Notes: a model not told the origin generated them from the sequence alone. 64,000 nucleotides of DNA from Edolisoma coerulescens (GCA_013397115.1 VWZW01004379.1:623121-687120), one strand, 5' to 3'. Numbered from the stretch's first letter, positions 9,684-20,880 are shown. Numbers and translations are program-made.

Positions 9684-12600
9684 CTGGAAAAAAAACAACA
9701 ATGATCACAATCTCCATGACAGAAGGAGGAATAAAACCTGCAGTTCCCCTTGCTCCAGAACTGCACTTTCCTTCTGCTGCTGGAATTTCCTTATCCTGCA
9801 GGATAGTAGGGAACTATTTTTACCTTCTTGATCCATTTTCCCTGGGACTGTAATGGACACTTCTGGATCTTGGAGCTTCCACAGCTCCTCTGCTTCGGCA
9901 AGGCCTGAACTTCATGATCTCTTTCTGCCACTCCTCATTAAAGGTGTCAGCCTCAGCTGGAAAACAGATTCATTTATTGGAAATGTTAATAAAGAGAGGA
10001 AAAAACATTTAATGAATACTAGGGGGTTTGAGTAGGGATTTTAAGCTTTTGGTCCACAATTCTCCACACGGCCTGCCACTGCTTTTTTGGGAATCTGTAA
10101 AAGAGAATTGAATGTGGAGACTTTCAGTCTAAAAGTCCCTTTTAAGATATCTCAAGCTGGAACCTCAAAATCAGAGTGTGAAACAGTGTAAAGGCCATTA
10201 ACTGCCTAAAAAGACCTACATTCATCCATGTTGATGAATTCTTGGTTCACCTCCTCATCTCCAGTCTTGGAGTTCTTGGATTTTTTGATGACGTGAGCCC
10301 GATCCTGAATGTGGTGACCAATGGCCATTTTCTCCAGGCCACTTTCGGAATCCTTCAGTGCTTTTCTTGTCTCCTTAACCTGTTAAAAAACAGGGAACTA
10401 AGTGTCCTTCCAAGCAAAACTGAGGTAAAAGAGTTCAGAGAATCCCAGAATGGTTTGGGTGGGAGGGACTTAAAGCCCATCCAGTGCCACCCCGGCCATG
10501 GGAGGGACCCCTCCCACTGTCCCAGGCTGCTCCAAGCCCCAATGTCCAGCCTGGCCTTGGGCACTGCCAGGGATCCAGGGGCAGCCACAGCTCCTCTGGG
10601 AAGAATTTCCTTCCAATATCCCATCTAACCCTGCCCTCTGCAGTGGGAAGCCATTCTCCCTTTTCCTGTTACTCCAGGCCCTGCAAAATGTTATTCCCCA
10701 ATAGTTTTATATATTTCCTTTAAAAAAGTCAGGTTTTCCAAGCTTTTCCAATCCTCTCATTTCCTGTGTTGGCTGAAAATACACCAAAACACAAACCTAT
10801 TTTCTCTTGGCCACCAGACAGGAAGATGAAACATCACCTAAAGTTTTTTTATTAATTATTGGGGGAAAAACCCCAGTCTAAAAACGCTACAGAACCAAGT
10901 TTCCAACACCCTCCTTGAAAAAAGACCGAGCAACACCTGGTGCCAAAATTCCCAGCGTGAGGAACAACCAACTCTGAGGCTGTGGTGTTGACTGGCCTGA
11001 AGGCCAGGCAGCCCCTTATCAGTGTGTCCTGGGCTATTATTAGCAGCCCTGTGATAACGCAGTGTGCTGGACTGGGATGCATTCCCAGCCAATCCTGCCC
11101 ACGGCCTTTAGGGATCACATCTAGGCTTTCATGCCCCCTGCCAGGCTCACATTCCCACTCCCAGTTCCCAGCAGGATTAGACACAACAGCTGCAAGGGAG
11201 CTCCAGCTCAGTGTTATGTAAGGGCCCGGGCAAAGGGGTGATCCGAAGGCAGGGGCTGCATAAATCAAAGCTTCTCCTGGAGTTTGAGTGGACAGGAAAA
11301 GGATTCATTACAGCCAAGAGAAGGGCACTGGAAAATTGCTGCTCTGTGCTCTGGTTTTCCAGCCTTGGATGGGTCTGTCATTTATTTTGGGGTGTACTTT
11401 AAGCACGAAATTACAGGGAGGAAATCAGACCTTTAATACAGAGCAGGGTTTGAGAGCCCTGTGTTTTCCTCAATTCCTAAATTTTCTTTGTGCAGCCGGC
11501 GGGGCTCAGGCTCTGCTCCCAGGGAACAGGGACAGGACCAGAGGGAACAGCCTCAGGCTGGGCCAAGGGAGGCTCAGGCTGGAATCAGGAGGAATTTCTC
11601 CATGGAAAGGGCTGTTAAACACTGGGAGGGGCTCCCAGGGAGGTTGGAGTCCCCATCCCTGGAGGTGTCCAAGGAATGACTGGATGTGGCACTCACTGAC
11701 AAGGTGGGGACTGGGCACAGGCTGGACTCAATCCAACCCCAGCGATCCCAGGATTCTGTAAATTCCAGGAGTAACTGTCTGCAGTGAGAGAAGCTGGAGG
11801 ACACTGGTTTGGTGTGGCTGCACCTCTGTCCTGGGCACTGCCCAGCTCCTTGTGCTGGATCCCAGGATCACTCACCCCTCCCGGAGCCGTGCGGGTCTGG
11901 GCCGACGCCTGGAAAACTTTGGGAGGTTCATCCCCCCTTTTGGAATAGGTCATCACGGAGGAGGAGCTGAAACTGTGCCCATCGGGCTGGATGGACAGGT
12001 CATCCTACAAAGCAAAGCAGCCTCATTAATCAAAGTTAAAACTTGTGGAGAACAGGTGTTCCTCACTATTTTATTATGGGAAATATCCCTCTGCAAAATT
12101 AACCCTCCTGGCACCACATAAAACTTCAGTTTTATCTTCAAAGAATAAAGAAAAATTATAAACACTATATAGTCTAGGCAAAAAAATTCAAATTCTTACC
12201 ATCTCCTTCAGATTAGTCCCATTTTTCTTGGCATTATTTTCTGAGGAATATTTGAAATAACTGGCACTCTCCAGTACAATAAATTTGAGAACAACTTTAA
12301 AAAGAACTCACAAATTTCCTGTGCATTTCCAGCATGTTGTTCCTCATGTCCGACATCATCCTGTCCATTGCAGAAAATGGATCCCCAAAACCTGCATCCT
12401 GCTAAAAAATATGGAAAAAAAGACTACAGTTAAAACAGTCACAACTCTTCCAGCCCTGAAGCTCTTTTCCACATGCATTTTTAACTCAAAAAGCTTTTCA
12501 GACTGCACTTCACACACAGACAAGCCAAAATGCATCTTTTTAGATGAAAATTGAGGGAGCTGGATTAAGCTGGGGATATTGGGAAGGTGAAAGTGGAAGA

Positions 12601-15600
12601 TTTGTCACTCAGATGTTAAACTGGCCACAAAATGAGTTTATTTGACAAAAATATTCATTGGATATTCAAATATCCAATTATTTCACAGATGTGTTCATAA
12701 ACCTTCTGACCTCACCAGCTTCTGCTCTGAAAGTCCTGTATGACCCTGCAGGGCTCACACTTGAATAAATTCATTTCCAGAGTTATGTATTTCAATGTTG
12801 CAAACCTAAATCTGCATTTAAGCCCAAAATGAAGTAAAATTAAAGTACACAACATCTCCAACTTCTTTTTTGGGTACAAAACATTGGAACCCTCTGGGCA
12901 AAAACTATGGACAGATGATGGATGTTTTACAGGATATCCCAGACCCCCAAACCACAGCTGGAAACCATTCCAAGCCCATTTCCAGGGGCAATCCCATCTC
13001 CAGGGGCTGCTGTGCCTTACTGGGAGCAGTGGTTTTGTTGGTGTCACCCCCACAACCACATCCTCCAGCAGCTCTCCAAGTCTGGGGTTTCCCCAGGGAT
13101 TATTCCATCCATATCCAGAGGTTAATGCCCCCAGGAAGGATTTTTCCCCTGGATTTTCTTATTCCCAATCTGCCAACAGCAGCAAAAGCAGGATGCAAGC
13201 ACAGAGCTCAGCCTCTGCCATGCTTTGGTTACACACAGCTTACACAGGAGCTACTCCAGGGATACTAACCACTCTCCCAAAGCCAGCAAAGGGCATGAGG
13301 GAGAAGCTGGTGGCCTGGAAAAAAAAGGAGCAACATCTGGAATTATTATCAGGAACAGTAGAAATTACCTCTATAAGCAGCAGGTGACATGAAACATTTC
13401 CCATCTAATCAGAATCACTCAGGAGGCCCTTGGGAGTTAATTAAGTAGTCCCTGAGTATGTGGAAATAATATATTTATAGTGATGATATTGGAAAGTGAT
13501 AACTGCCACCACATCTAATAAATATTGATAAGTGTGTGTGAAAAGCACTCAGAGGTTGGCAAACATCTGCACACCACAGGAACCTTTGTGCTGGAGTGAT
13601 TTCACACTTCAGGCCCCACCCTGGAATGCTCCATTCCAGTCAGGCAGCAGAACCCCAGCTCTGAAAGCAGATTAAAATCATCCAATCAACAAATTGTCCC
13701 ACTGATACTCAGTATTCCTGCATGACAGGGCAGTGAGATCCTGGGAAACACAGGGATGTTTCCAGGAAACCCAGACTGGAGAGTCAGATAAGGCCTGCAG
13801 ATACACGGGGGTGGCAGGAGGACCAAACCCTTTGCAGAAACTGTAATGTAAAAAGAAGGAATTCTCCAGTTCTGGAATATTTTTAGGAACTCCTCAGGTT
13901 TCTGCCAGGACAGACTAGGCAGGACTGTAAATAATAGTAATATATATTTTTTCTCTATGTATCAAGTCCTCACCTATAATAGTTATTAGTCATACAAAGC
14001 TTATAAACTCTGTTTTGTAACACTAAAAAGCCACTAAAAGCTGTTAAATGTTTGCCTGATATACAGGATCATCAGATATCCCAAAAAACTCAATTAATAG
14101 TATCTCTTCATATGTTTTAGCTCATTCCTCCTCCTTCCCTAAAAACTGAACTGCAAACCTGCTGGAGAAAGGAGAAGCAGTTTTAAATCTGAATCCTACA
14201 GTGGCACACATTGAGTTGTCCCAACTAATTTGGTTCCTTTGATAGAAGTTTTAGGCCTGCTGCAATTTAATTAAACACAGAATTACAACACTGCTAATCA
14301 GTGTAAGTGATTTGAATGAAGTGTATTTGACAAGGTAGCAAAGATCCACCTTTTCATACAAAACCCCCTAATTTTAAGGGTTTAAATCATTGGTGGAGCA
14401 GCAGTTTGAGATTACAAGGCAAAGCCACCAGTGCTGAGTCTGGTGTGACACCTGACAGCTCTTCAGTGGAACAGGAGCAACATCAAAAGATCTTGGGAAG
14501 GGTTTGGCAGGTGTGGAATCCTTTGGTGCTTCTCAAGCTAACCCAGTGCTCCTGCTGCACCTTTAACTTCTTGCTGCAGCCACAGATAAAGGGTTGGGGC
14601 CTCACGTCTGTCCCTCGCTGCAGGAACAGGGACACAACCCCTGAGCTTTACAGGTGAGCTTTGACAGGTTCTCTGTCTAAAAGAAAAAACTGATCTGGCT
14701 TTAGGCACCACTGATCCGAGGCCTAAGGATCAGCAGGGGGAAGCTCATGCCCTAATAAGATCCAGTTTCTATATTTGCCAGGAACTGGATGAGCAGGGGC
14801 AGGAATGTGCCAGTTCCCCTCTGGAGCTGCAGGTGACAGGCTCTGTTCCAGCTCTGACCTGGCCACCAGCCCCTGTCACCTGTCTTTTCTTCCAACTGTC
14901 TTTGAAATCCAGTGGGATTCATTAAAGCCAAAGGGAGGCAGCTGCTGAATATTTGGAGGGAAAGGAACCAGCTCCCAACGTATATCCTCTATAAATACAG
15001 CTCCAGATAAGGGTTAGATACGATTGTCCTGCATGCCCAGAGCTGAAAAAACACTTTATTTAAACACAGATCATCAGTGTCACTTGGTAACACATAGATA
15101 TACTAAATTTCATGCCAATTTCCCTGAGCTTTAATTCTTACAGGTTTGTATCTAAGGGAATATTAACCAACAGCCCAAATTCAGAGCATGAAGTCTTGAT
15201 TCCCAGCTGCAAAGTTGAAACAGGGTTTAAAATCCATGGATGGATATTCCTGAGGTGGTGAAAGCCAGGCTTGTGTAAATCAAGATGAAATAGCTGCACA
15301 CAAGGGACTGATGTGCACAGGGAAGGCACAAATATATCATGGAACCCTGGAATGGGTTGGGTTGGAAGGGACCTGGAAAGATCAGCCACAGGCAGGGACA
15401 TATTCCACAGACCAGGTGGCTCCAACCTGGCCTTGAACACTTCCAGGATGGAAACAGCCACATCCAGGTCCCTTTTTAAGTCAACATAAAGAGGAAATGC
15501 ATGTGCAGAGAATGTGGGACGTTTTTAGTGCCTTTCTCTAATAAAAACATTTAATCCATGGTGTTTATGAAACCAAGCATCTGATAAGAGATCAGCCTGT

Positions 15601-18600
15601 TCATTAAGTGTTGTCTGTTCAATGATCAATAAAACCCAGACTCTGATTAGCACTGACAGAGGTTTATCAGAGATACGGGACGTGCCATGAAGGAACCAAG
15701 AGAGGAATCATCCACGTTTCACTGAGTGATGAAACAGCTTGAAGGAGGTTCCGAGAGCTGAGCCAGGCCTGTGTCCCAGGAAATGCCCATTCCAGGGAGC
15801 AACCCCGGGAGCTCAGGAGCACTTACCCCGCGGCTGCCCCTCACAGCCACCCGCGAGTCCCGCTCCGCTCTCCGTCCCGCGGCTCTCTCCCCTCCCTCCT
15901 GGAGGCTCAGGAATGGATCCCGCCCAAAAGGCTCGGAGAAGCTCCTCATCATCTGCCTCATGTGCTCATGGTGGGCAGCAAAGGGGTCCCTGCACAACAG
16001 GCATTCCAGAGAGAGGCACTGGGGTTATTCCAGCTGATGGAGAATGGCTCCAGGATATTTCAAACTCCAGTTTTTAATATTCCATAGGATTCTTTATCCA
16101 AAATCTTTACTTTAATAGGACCCAACTGGGCAATCTCCCATTCCTAATGAACTCTGATTTTCTCTTCCCCTCCCATCTCTCAGGTTGGGTGTTTGAAATC
16201 TATTTTCTCTCAGCTGCCCTCACTGCTCTCCTGCACTCTGGGGTGTCCCTATTCCGGTTCCTCTTTCCTCATCTTTTCCAGAAATATCCATCCTTGGCTG
16301 CATCTTTCACTCCAGCCTACATTTAATACCTGCCAGAACTGTAAAACTGACCCATGTTTTATTTATCATTATTTCTACCTCCAACACCTGACATTAAAAG
16401 AATTTCTTTTTTATTTCCCCCTCCCTTTTCCCCTTTCATCTTCCAAAGCTTGGCCAGGTCCTACTCACTGAACTCCTCGTGTCCCACTGGATCCCCTCTC
16501 AAAGTTATTCTGGTGGCAGTTCCCATCCTTCTTTTCCTTCTCCCTGTCCCACATGCCTAAAAATTCCCACTATCCTCTAAATTCAGGCCAGTTCCAACTC
16601 CTTTAGTCACCCCCTGCTGCACCTTTGCCTTCCCTCTCCATAAATCCTGTTCCCACATCCCTTTCCTCTGCTTAGGAAGAAGATTCTCACCGACTTTTTG
16701 TTTTCCTCTTATTTTCCCCCTCCTCTCCTCTCCCAAAAACAGAACTCCACTGGTATTCCCAAAGCTTGGCTTGCAAGGAAAACATTGCTAAACTTCCCTA
16801 ACTCTTTAATTTGGACAAGACCTGATATTCCTAATTAAGACCAAAAGAGCAGCAAAGCAAGAATTTTGCAGAAGTACAGGGTATGAGCAGTGCTGCTGCC
16901 TGAGGGCCAGGCTGCAAATTAACACTTCCCATACAAATTAGCATGGCTCATTTCCTCCTTCCATCTCATTTTCCTCTTTGCTATCCCACTGAAAACCACT
17001 TTATTAACACGAACAGTCACTTCCCAGCTATGTTTATTTAGGCTTAACACGCCTCATCCTCCTTCCTCTCAATTCCTGGCACTCCCCACACCCTCCAGGA
17101 CACCAGCCTTTCCTGGGACATCTCACGAGGAAAAGCTTCAGGCTGTTCCTGACTTCTTCCCTGCCCAGTTATCTCCCTCCCAGCTTTTCTGCTCCCCACC
17201 CCTTATCTCCAGCCCCATGAAAGCAGTTCCCACATCACGTGGCCGCTTTGATCTTGTGCCAAAGTCACACATAACATTTATTTTTTTCCCTTTCAAGTGA
17301 AAAAGACAAACATGAGGCTGGATTCATTTTCAAATAAGATTTTTTTAACACAAAAATATCCCTTTAGGCTACGCCCAGACTTAAACTCAGCCCAAAAGAG
17401 ACTTTTAAAGTATTTTAGTGGTGCCACGGAGTAGCCCCTGCCCTGCTCCCAGCTTTGGCTCCAGCCCTGCCTTGATAAGGAGCTCACCCAGATGTGTCCC
17501 CTCACTTCAGGATGAAGAACAGATGGAAAAAGTCCTGGCATGAGCCAAAGACAGGGAATCACACCGGCACCACCACGGGACGTGCACAATTCCAGCAGAT
17601 TCCAAACCTCATAGGTTTGGTTATCAAACACAGAGAGCTCCTGAGTACCAGGGACAGGGAAGTCAGATACAAACTGAGGAATGACAGGCTTAGGAACAGA
17701 AGGAAAGGCTCCCAATTCCCAATGTTAGAGAGTAATTAATAAAAAGAATTAATGCTGCCAAGCCTCAGAAGAAACACCCCAATTTTGGCATGATCTGGAG
17801 TAGGGCAAAACCAATGCAAAGGGAACAGAAAATCCATTTGGAAGACAAAGTTTCCAGGGAATTAAATCTTGATGGCTCCAATGACTGAAACTCACACCTG
17901 ACACAACAGGGATGTATTGAACAAGGCAGAGTCTCTGCAGGGGAGATGCAGGGCTTTAGGATCCTTGCTCCAAGCACAGATTTTATGGGATGGCAGCAGG
18001 TGTAGAACACTCTATTTTAACAATTACTGAGCATATATGACTTAAAATCTGATCTTTTTTGGAGGTGAGAAGATACTTTTGATGAGAAGGACATGATTTC
18101 TGTTACAGCATAAAAGTGATGAGGAAAAAGTGAGGGGCTCCACAAGGGGTCTGCACACCAAATTTATGCCCTTCACGTGTTAAACATGAAGTTATTTTTA
18201 AAATTACATTCTGGATGGAGACAAACAATTTGTACATTTATTGTTCCAGCACTCTGCAGTAACAGAAGTTTGTTGAATATGTATTAACCTGACCTTCACC
18301 TGACATTAAGCATGCACGTGTAACGTTACTGCTTACCTCAGCGCATGAAAAATCAGTCCTGGAACAATAAATTCCACTTATTATTTCTGTAAGCTGTACT
18401 TTGTATTAGGTATATTCCTTTTTATGAGATAGTAGATGGAAGTATTAGATTTTTTTTCCCCACTCAGGAAGTTACATAAGGCTGCAGCTGCAGATTCCCT
18501 GTGGAGAGAACACCTGGCACGATAAACAAAAGCTGTGCCTTGGAGAATGAAATCCAGAGTGTGCACTCGGCAGGGCAAACACAGCTCCTGCACCTGGGCA

Positions 18601-20698
18601 GGGCTTCAGGGATGGATCCCAGCCTGTCCCGGACACCTCCGGGTGAGTGACTGCTGCTTCCCCGGGACAGCTGCTCCCACAGGGGCTCTAACCCAGGCAC
18701 TATTTCCAGTTCAGCATCAAACCCTCTCCTTATGAGGCAGCTGGAGCCTATTACGACACTATTTTGGACGCTAATCTTATCTGAGGTAATCAGCTCATTT
18801 CCTGAACTACATGCAAAACAGACTGACAAGGACAGTGCCGAGAAAATGAGTCTCAATTTCCAGCTCATCTTTCACACACACTCCCTGCCTCCACCTTTTG
18901 CAATCCTTTGTTTTCCCTACATCAGTGGCTACAATAACAAGGAATAAATTAATAAATAAGCAATTGTTATTTCAAACAAGACCTAATTTCTATTACTACT
19001 TTAATTTCCTGCAGAGGATTTGCATAGGCAAGTTTCCTGCACAGAATTCACGAGTCATTACAACAGCAGGAATATTCCTAGAAACCAAGGGTACTGATCC
19101 ATGTGGCACAGCTTTGGGAATTATCCTGGAATGTGCTGCAGCTCAGCAGCAGATTCTCCTTTAAGCAGCCTCAGCCAGAGCTCCCCGTAACCAAGAGATC
19201 CAGACAACAAACCACATCACAGGGCCCGCTGTTCCCTTCCTCACCCAACCTCTTATCTTGGCTGCTAATTAAATTCCTTAGAGTTTTTTCAAAGATTTAA
19301 AATAATTATCGAGGCTCCTCAGAGTGCTCTGATCCCATTTTCATCCGCTACAAACTACAGTTTCTGACCAAAGACATGAAATGGGGCCGGACCAGGTAAT
19401 TCAGCAGTTCTGGCTGAGGGGAGAAGCATTGGCACCACTCACTGCTTACATTTCGATTCCAGTGGCAAAAGAAGATTCCCACAGGGAATAAACTGGGCTC
19501 AGACCTGAATACACTGACACGGGCCACCACCGTGCTCACAGTATGGAAACATAATCATAGGATGGTTTGGGTTGGAAAGGACCTTAAAGATGACCCCATC
19601 CCACCCCGTGCCATGGGCAGGGACACCTTCCACCGTCCCAGGCTGCTCCAAGCCCCCTCCAACCTTGAACAATTCCAGGGAGGTGGCAGCCAGAGCTCCT
19701 CTGGATAACCTGTGCCAGGGCCTCCCCACGCTCACAGGGAATGAGAGCAAACCCCAGTGTGCTGAGCTAAAGCACCGCCACCCCTGCGGGAAATGAGCAC
19801 AAGGACACAGTTCGCCATCCGTGCTCTCACACGCCCATCGGCAAAGTTTTAACTGAAGAACACCCGGTGTTCTAAGTAGTGCTGGCACTGAGAAGAGTTC
19901 AGAGACAGCCCGTGGCTAAGTAACTAATTAAACACGAACATAAATCCGGATGAGCTACACTGCTCAGAACCTGCAGCAGGAAACCGAAGAGCAAACAAAG
20001 TCAAGGATCTCCAGCCAAGGAGGTGAAGATCCCCTCGGTATGAAATGTGGATTAAACTTCCCTGCTGAGAGGGGAGACAGACTCGAGTCTCCGCTATTGA
20101 ACCTCGCTAGAACGTTTAACCCCGGCACGGCTTTAGGGGGGCTCGGGCGGTGCCGGGTGCGGACACACGGGCGGTTCAACGGCCCCGACAGCGGTCCTTG
20201 CACCGGCACCGAGCCCTTTAACCGGGACAGACCCCGGTCCCTGCACCGGCACCGACCCCTTTAACCNNNNNNNNNNNNNNNNNNNNNNNNNNNNNNNNNN
20301 NNNNNNNNNNNNNNNNNNNNNNNNNNNNNNNNNNNNNNNNNNNNNNNNNNNNNNNNNNNNNNNNNNNNNNNNNNNNNNNNNNNNNNNNNNNNNNNNNNNN
20401 NNNNNNNNNNNNNNNNNNNNNNNNNNNNNNNNNNNNNNNNNNNNNNNNNNNNNNNNNNNNNNNNNNNNNNNNNNNNNNNNNNNNNNNNNNNNNNNNNNNN
20501 NNNNNNNNNNNNNNNNNNNNNNNNNNNNNNNNNNNNNNNNNNNNNNNNNNNNNNNNNNNNNNNNNNNNNNNNNNNNNNNNNNNNNNNNNNNNNNNNNNNN
20601 NNNNNNNNNNNNNNNNCCCCCCGCCGTGCCCCGCAGCCGCCTGCCCCTCACCTGAAGAAGGGATCCTCCTCGAAGCACCTCCCGAGCCCCCCGAACAT
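9581..20698 (-). CDS. MLF1: MLF1, myeloid leukemia factor 1 (gene span, eight or nine coding exons)
   Basis: MLF1 is a small nucleocytoplasmic adaptor that binds 14-3-3 and affects cell-cycle exit and p53 stability; it is also expressed in multiciliated cells. Eight confident exons join in frame from ATG 20698 to TAG 9581, giving about 289 aa (human 268). The product starts MFGGLGRCFEEDPFFRDPF. It carries the 14-3-3 motif RSFSEPF, the M-rich segment AMDRMMSDMRNNMLEMHRKF and the MLF signature SSSSVMTYSKRGDEPPKVFQ, then TRTAPGG, GHHIQDRAHVIKKSKN and KTGDEEVNQEFINMDE. The C-terminus ends GTHVPLKGYRK. MLF2 is excluded because the RSFSEPFGRD and VMTYS...GDEPPKVFQAS segments match MLF1. A possible extra 27-nt exon at 12200-12226 would add nine residues. 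Confidence 0.95.
9824..9956 (-). CDS. MLF1: MLF1 exon 7
   Basis: This is a 133-nt exon with acceptor TTTTCCAG and donor AGAAG|GTAAAA. It encodes SEADTFNEEWQKEIMKFRPC, RSRGAVEAPRSRSVHYSPRE and NGSR. The EEWQ(K/S)E motif matches the human C-terminal region; the basic serine-rich tail is diverged. Confidence 0.92.
10220..10379 (-). CDS. MLF1: MLF1 exon 6
   Basis: This is a 160-nt exon with acceptor TTTTTTAACAG and donor GAAT|GTAGGT. It encodes VKETRKALKDSESGLEKMAI, GHHIQDRAHVIKKSKNSKTG and DEEVNQEFINMDE. It corresponds to the human GHHIHDRAHVIKKSKN region. A CR1 copy lies about 60 bases upstream of the acceptor. Confidence 0.95.
10436..10682 (-). mobile_element. CR1 3'-end fragment
   Basis: This antisense copy lies just upstream of MLF1 exon 6. 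It extends to the CTGTTACTCCAGGCCCTG part. Confidence 0.88.
11505..11762 (+). mobile_element. CR1 fragment (ATTTCTCCATGGAAAGGG type)
   Basis: This sense copy ends CCCAGGATTCTGTAAATTCC, about 115 bases from the donor of MLF1 exon 5. Confidence 0.83.
11876..12004 (-). CDS. MLF1: MLF1 exon 5: core MLF signature
   Basis: This is a 129-nt exon (43 codons, phase 0) with acceptor TTTGTAG and donor GGAGGG|GTGAGT. It encodes DDLSIQPDGHSFSSSSVMTY, SKRGDEPPKVFQASAQTRTA and PGG. This is the most conserved block of the MLF family. Confidence 0.96.
12200..12226 (-). CDS. MLF1: Possible MLF1 cassette microexon (27 nt)
   Basis: A strong donor GAGATG|GTAAGA follows an open stretch encoding KNGTNLKEM in phase 0 if the acceptor is GCCAAG|AAAAA. 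An upstream CCTCAG at 12240 is the better acceptor, but it would give 41 nt and break the frame. The neighbouring exons join correctly without it. Human MLF1 as I recall it lacks this insert. It may be an alternative exon or a decoy. Confidence 0.35.
12312..12401 (-). CDS. MLF1: MLF1 exon 4: methionine-rich segment
   Basis: This is a 90-nt exon, phase 0, with acceptor TTTTTTAG and donor AAATTT|GTGAGT. It encodes QDAGFGDPFSAMDRMMSDMR followed by NNMLEMHRKF, homologous to the human segment around MDQMVSNMRNYM and LERNF. The acceptor could also be used three bases later (TAGCAG), removing one glutamine. Confidence 0.88.
13270..13314 (-). CDS. MLF1: MLF1 exon 3: short F-rich exon
   Basis: This is a 45-nt exon, phase 0 at both ends, with a strong acceptor (CTTTTTTTTCCAG) and donor GAGTG|GTTAGT. 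It encodes ATSFSLMPFAGFGRV. The F/G/M-rich composition resembles the equivalent stretch of MLF2, and human MLF1 looks shorter here. Being symmetric, it could be skipped without changing frame. Confidence 0.75.
13315..15826. other. MLF1 intron 2
   Basis: This 2.5-kb intron is unique, AT-rich sequence with a CR1 fragment at 15338-15472 just downstream of exon 2. No additional exon with proper splice sites and MLF homology was found. Confidence 0.7.
15338..15472 (-). mobile_element. CR1 3'-end fragment
   Basis: This diverged antisense copy (GGGTTGGGTTGGAAGGGACC onward) lies in MLF1 intron 2. Confidence 0.8.
15827..15989 (-). CDS. MLF1: MLF1 exon 2: 14-3-3 motif
   Basis: This is a 163-nt exon with acceptor TGTGCAG and donor CGCGGG|GTAAGT. 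It encodes DPFAAHHEHMRQMMRSFSEP, FGRDPFLSLQEGGERAAGRR and AERDSRVAVRGSRG. The RSFSEP motif is the mode-1 14-3-3 binding site known for human MLF1 (Ser34). The basic, low-complexity tail is diverged from mammals. Confidence 0.94.
16090..17250. repeat. Strand-asymmetric pyrimidine-rich block
   Basis: For about 1.1 kb the plus strand is strongly enriched in C and T, with many CCT, CTT and TCC triplets, so the MLF1 pre-mRNA is purine-rich here. It is not a clean microsatellite and shows no long open frame with recognisable homology. Confidence 0.55.
19550..19750 (-). mobile_element. CR1 3'-end fragment
   Basis: This antisense copy lies in MLF1 intron 1, from ATAATCATAGGATGGTTTGG to CTCCCCACGCTCACAGGGAA. 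Confidence 0.86.
20193..20266. repeat. 43-bp GC-rich tandem repeat running into the gap
   Basis: A unit beginning GGTCCTTGCACCGGCACC at 20193 recurs at 20236 with few changes (period 43) and the second copy is cut by the gap at 20267. The array may continue inside the gap and may be why the assembly failed here. Confidence 0.8.
20267..20616. other. Assembly gap (350 N)
   Basis: This is a run of N in the CpG island of MLF1, inside intron 1 and 35 bases from exon 1. Its left flank is a tandem repeat, so the true length may differ from the N count. Confidence 0.99.
20652..20698 (-). CDS. MLF1: MLF1 exon 1 coding part
   Basis: The start codon is at 20698 in the context GCCGCCATGT, a good Kozak match. 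The 47 nt encode MFGGLGRCFEEDPFF and two bases of an arginine codon, followed by the donor TTCAG|GTGAGG. The EEDPFF stretch matches the human N-terminus EDDPFF. It lies in a CpG island, 35 bases from an assembly gap. Confidence 0.93.
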
Positions 20699-20880
20699 GG
20701 CGGCGGCCTCCGCGCTCTGCGCACCCCCTGCCCCGCGCGGCCCCTCCTCACCTCATCGCGCGCACCCCGCCCCGCACGTGACCTCTCCCGGCCGCTCCCA
20801 TTGGCCGGTGCGCCGCGAGGGACGGGGCTCCCCCGCGCGACGCCGTTGCCGTGGCAACCGCGGGGCCGCCGCTCCAGGAG
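20699..20880 (-). promoter_or_regulatory. MLF1 CpG-island promoter
   Basis: Read on the minus strand toward the ATG at 20698, the order is: an RFX X-box (20845-20858), an inverted CCAAT box (ATTGG on plus, 20800-20804), an E-box CACGTG (20775-20780) and a GC box (CCCCGCCCC on plus, 20765-20773). CpG density is high and there is no TATA box. This is the usual make-up of a TATA-less vertebrate promoter with NF-Y, USF and Sp1 type sites. Confidence 0.75.
20845..20858. promoter_or_regulatory. RFX X-box (GTTGCC-GT-GGCAAC)
   Basis: The 14-bp sequence is two perfect half sites, GTTGCC and GGCAAC, separated by two bases. It fits the RFX dimer consensus fully. It sits about 150 bp upstream of the MLF1 start codon. 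RFX factors, with FOXJ1, drive ciliary genes, and MLF1 is known to be expressed in multiciliated cells. Confidence 0.8.

Larger units (their letters stand above)
15990..20651. other. MLF1 intron 1
   Basis: This 4.7-kb intron holds a C/T-rich block at 16090-17250, a CR1 copy at 19550-19750, a GC-rich tandem repeat at 20193-20266 and an assembly gap. The rest is unique AT-rich DNA. Confidence 0.8.

Noticed and set aside
10030..10100. Exon-like stretch after CTCTTTTACAG on the minus strand (WQAVWRIVDQKL in one frame)
   Set aside because: There is no usable donor, no match to MLF1 in the required phase, and exons 6 and 7 join perfectly without it.
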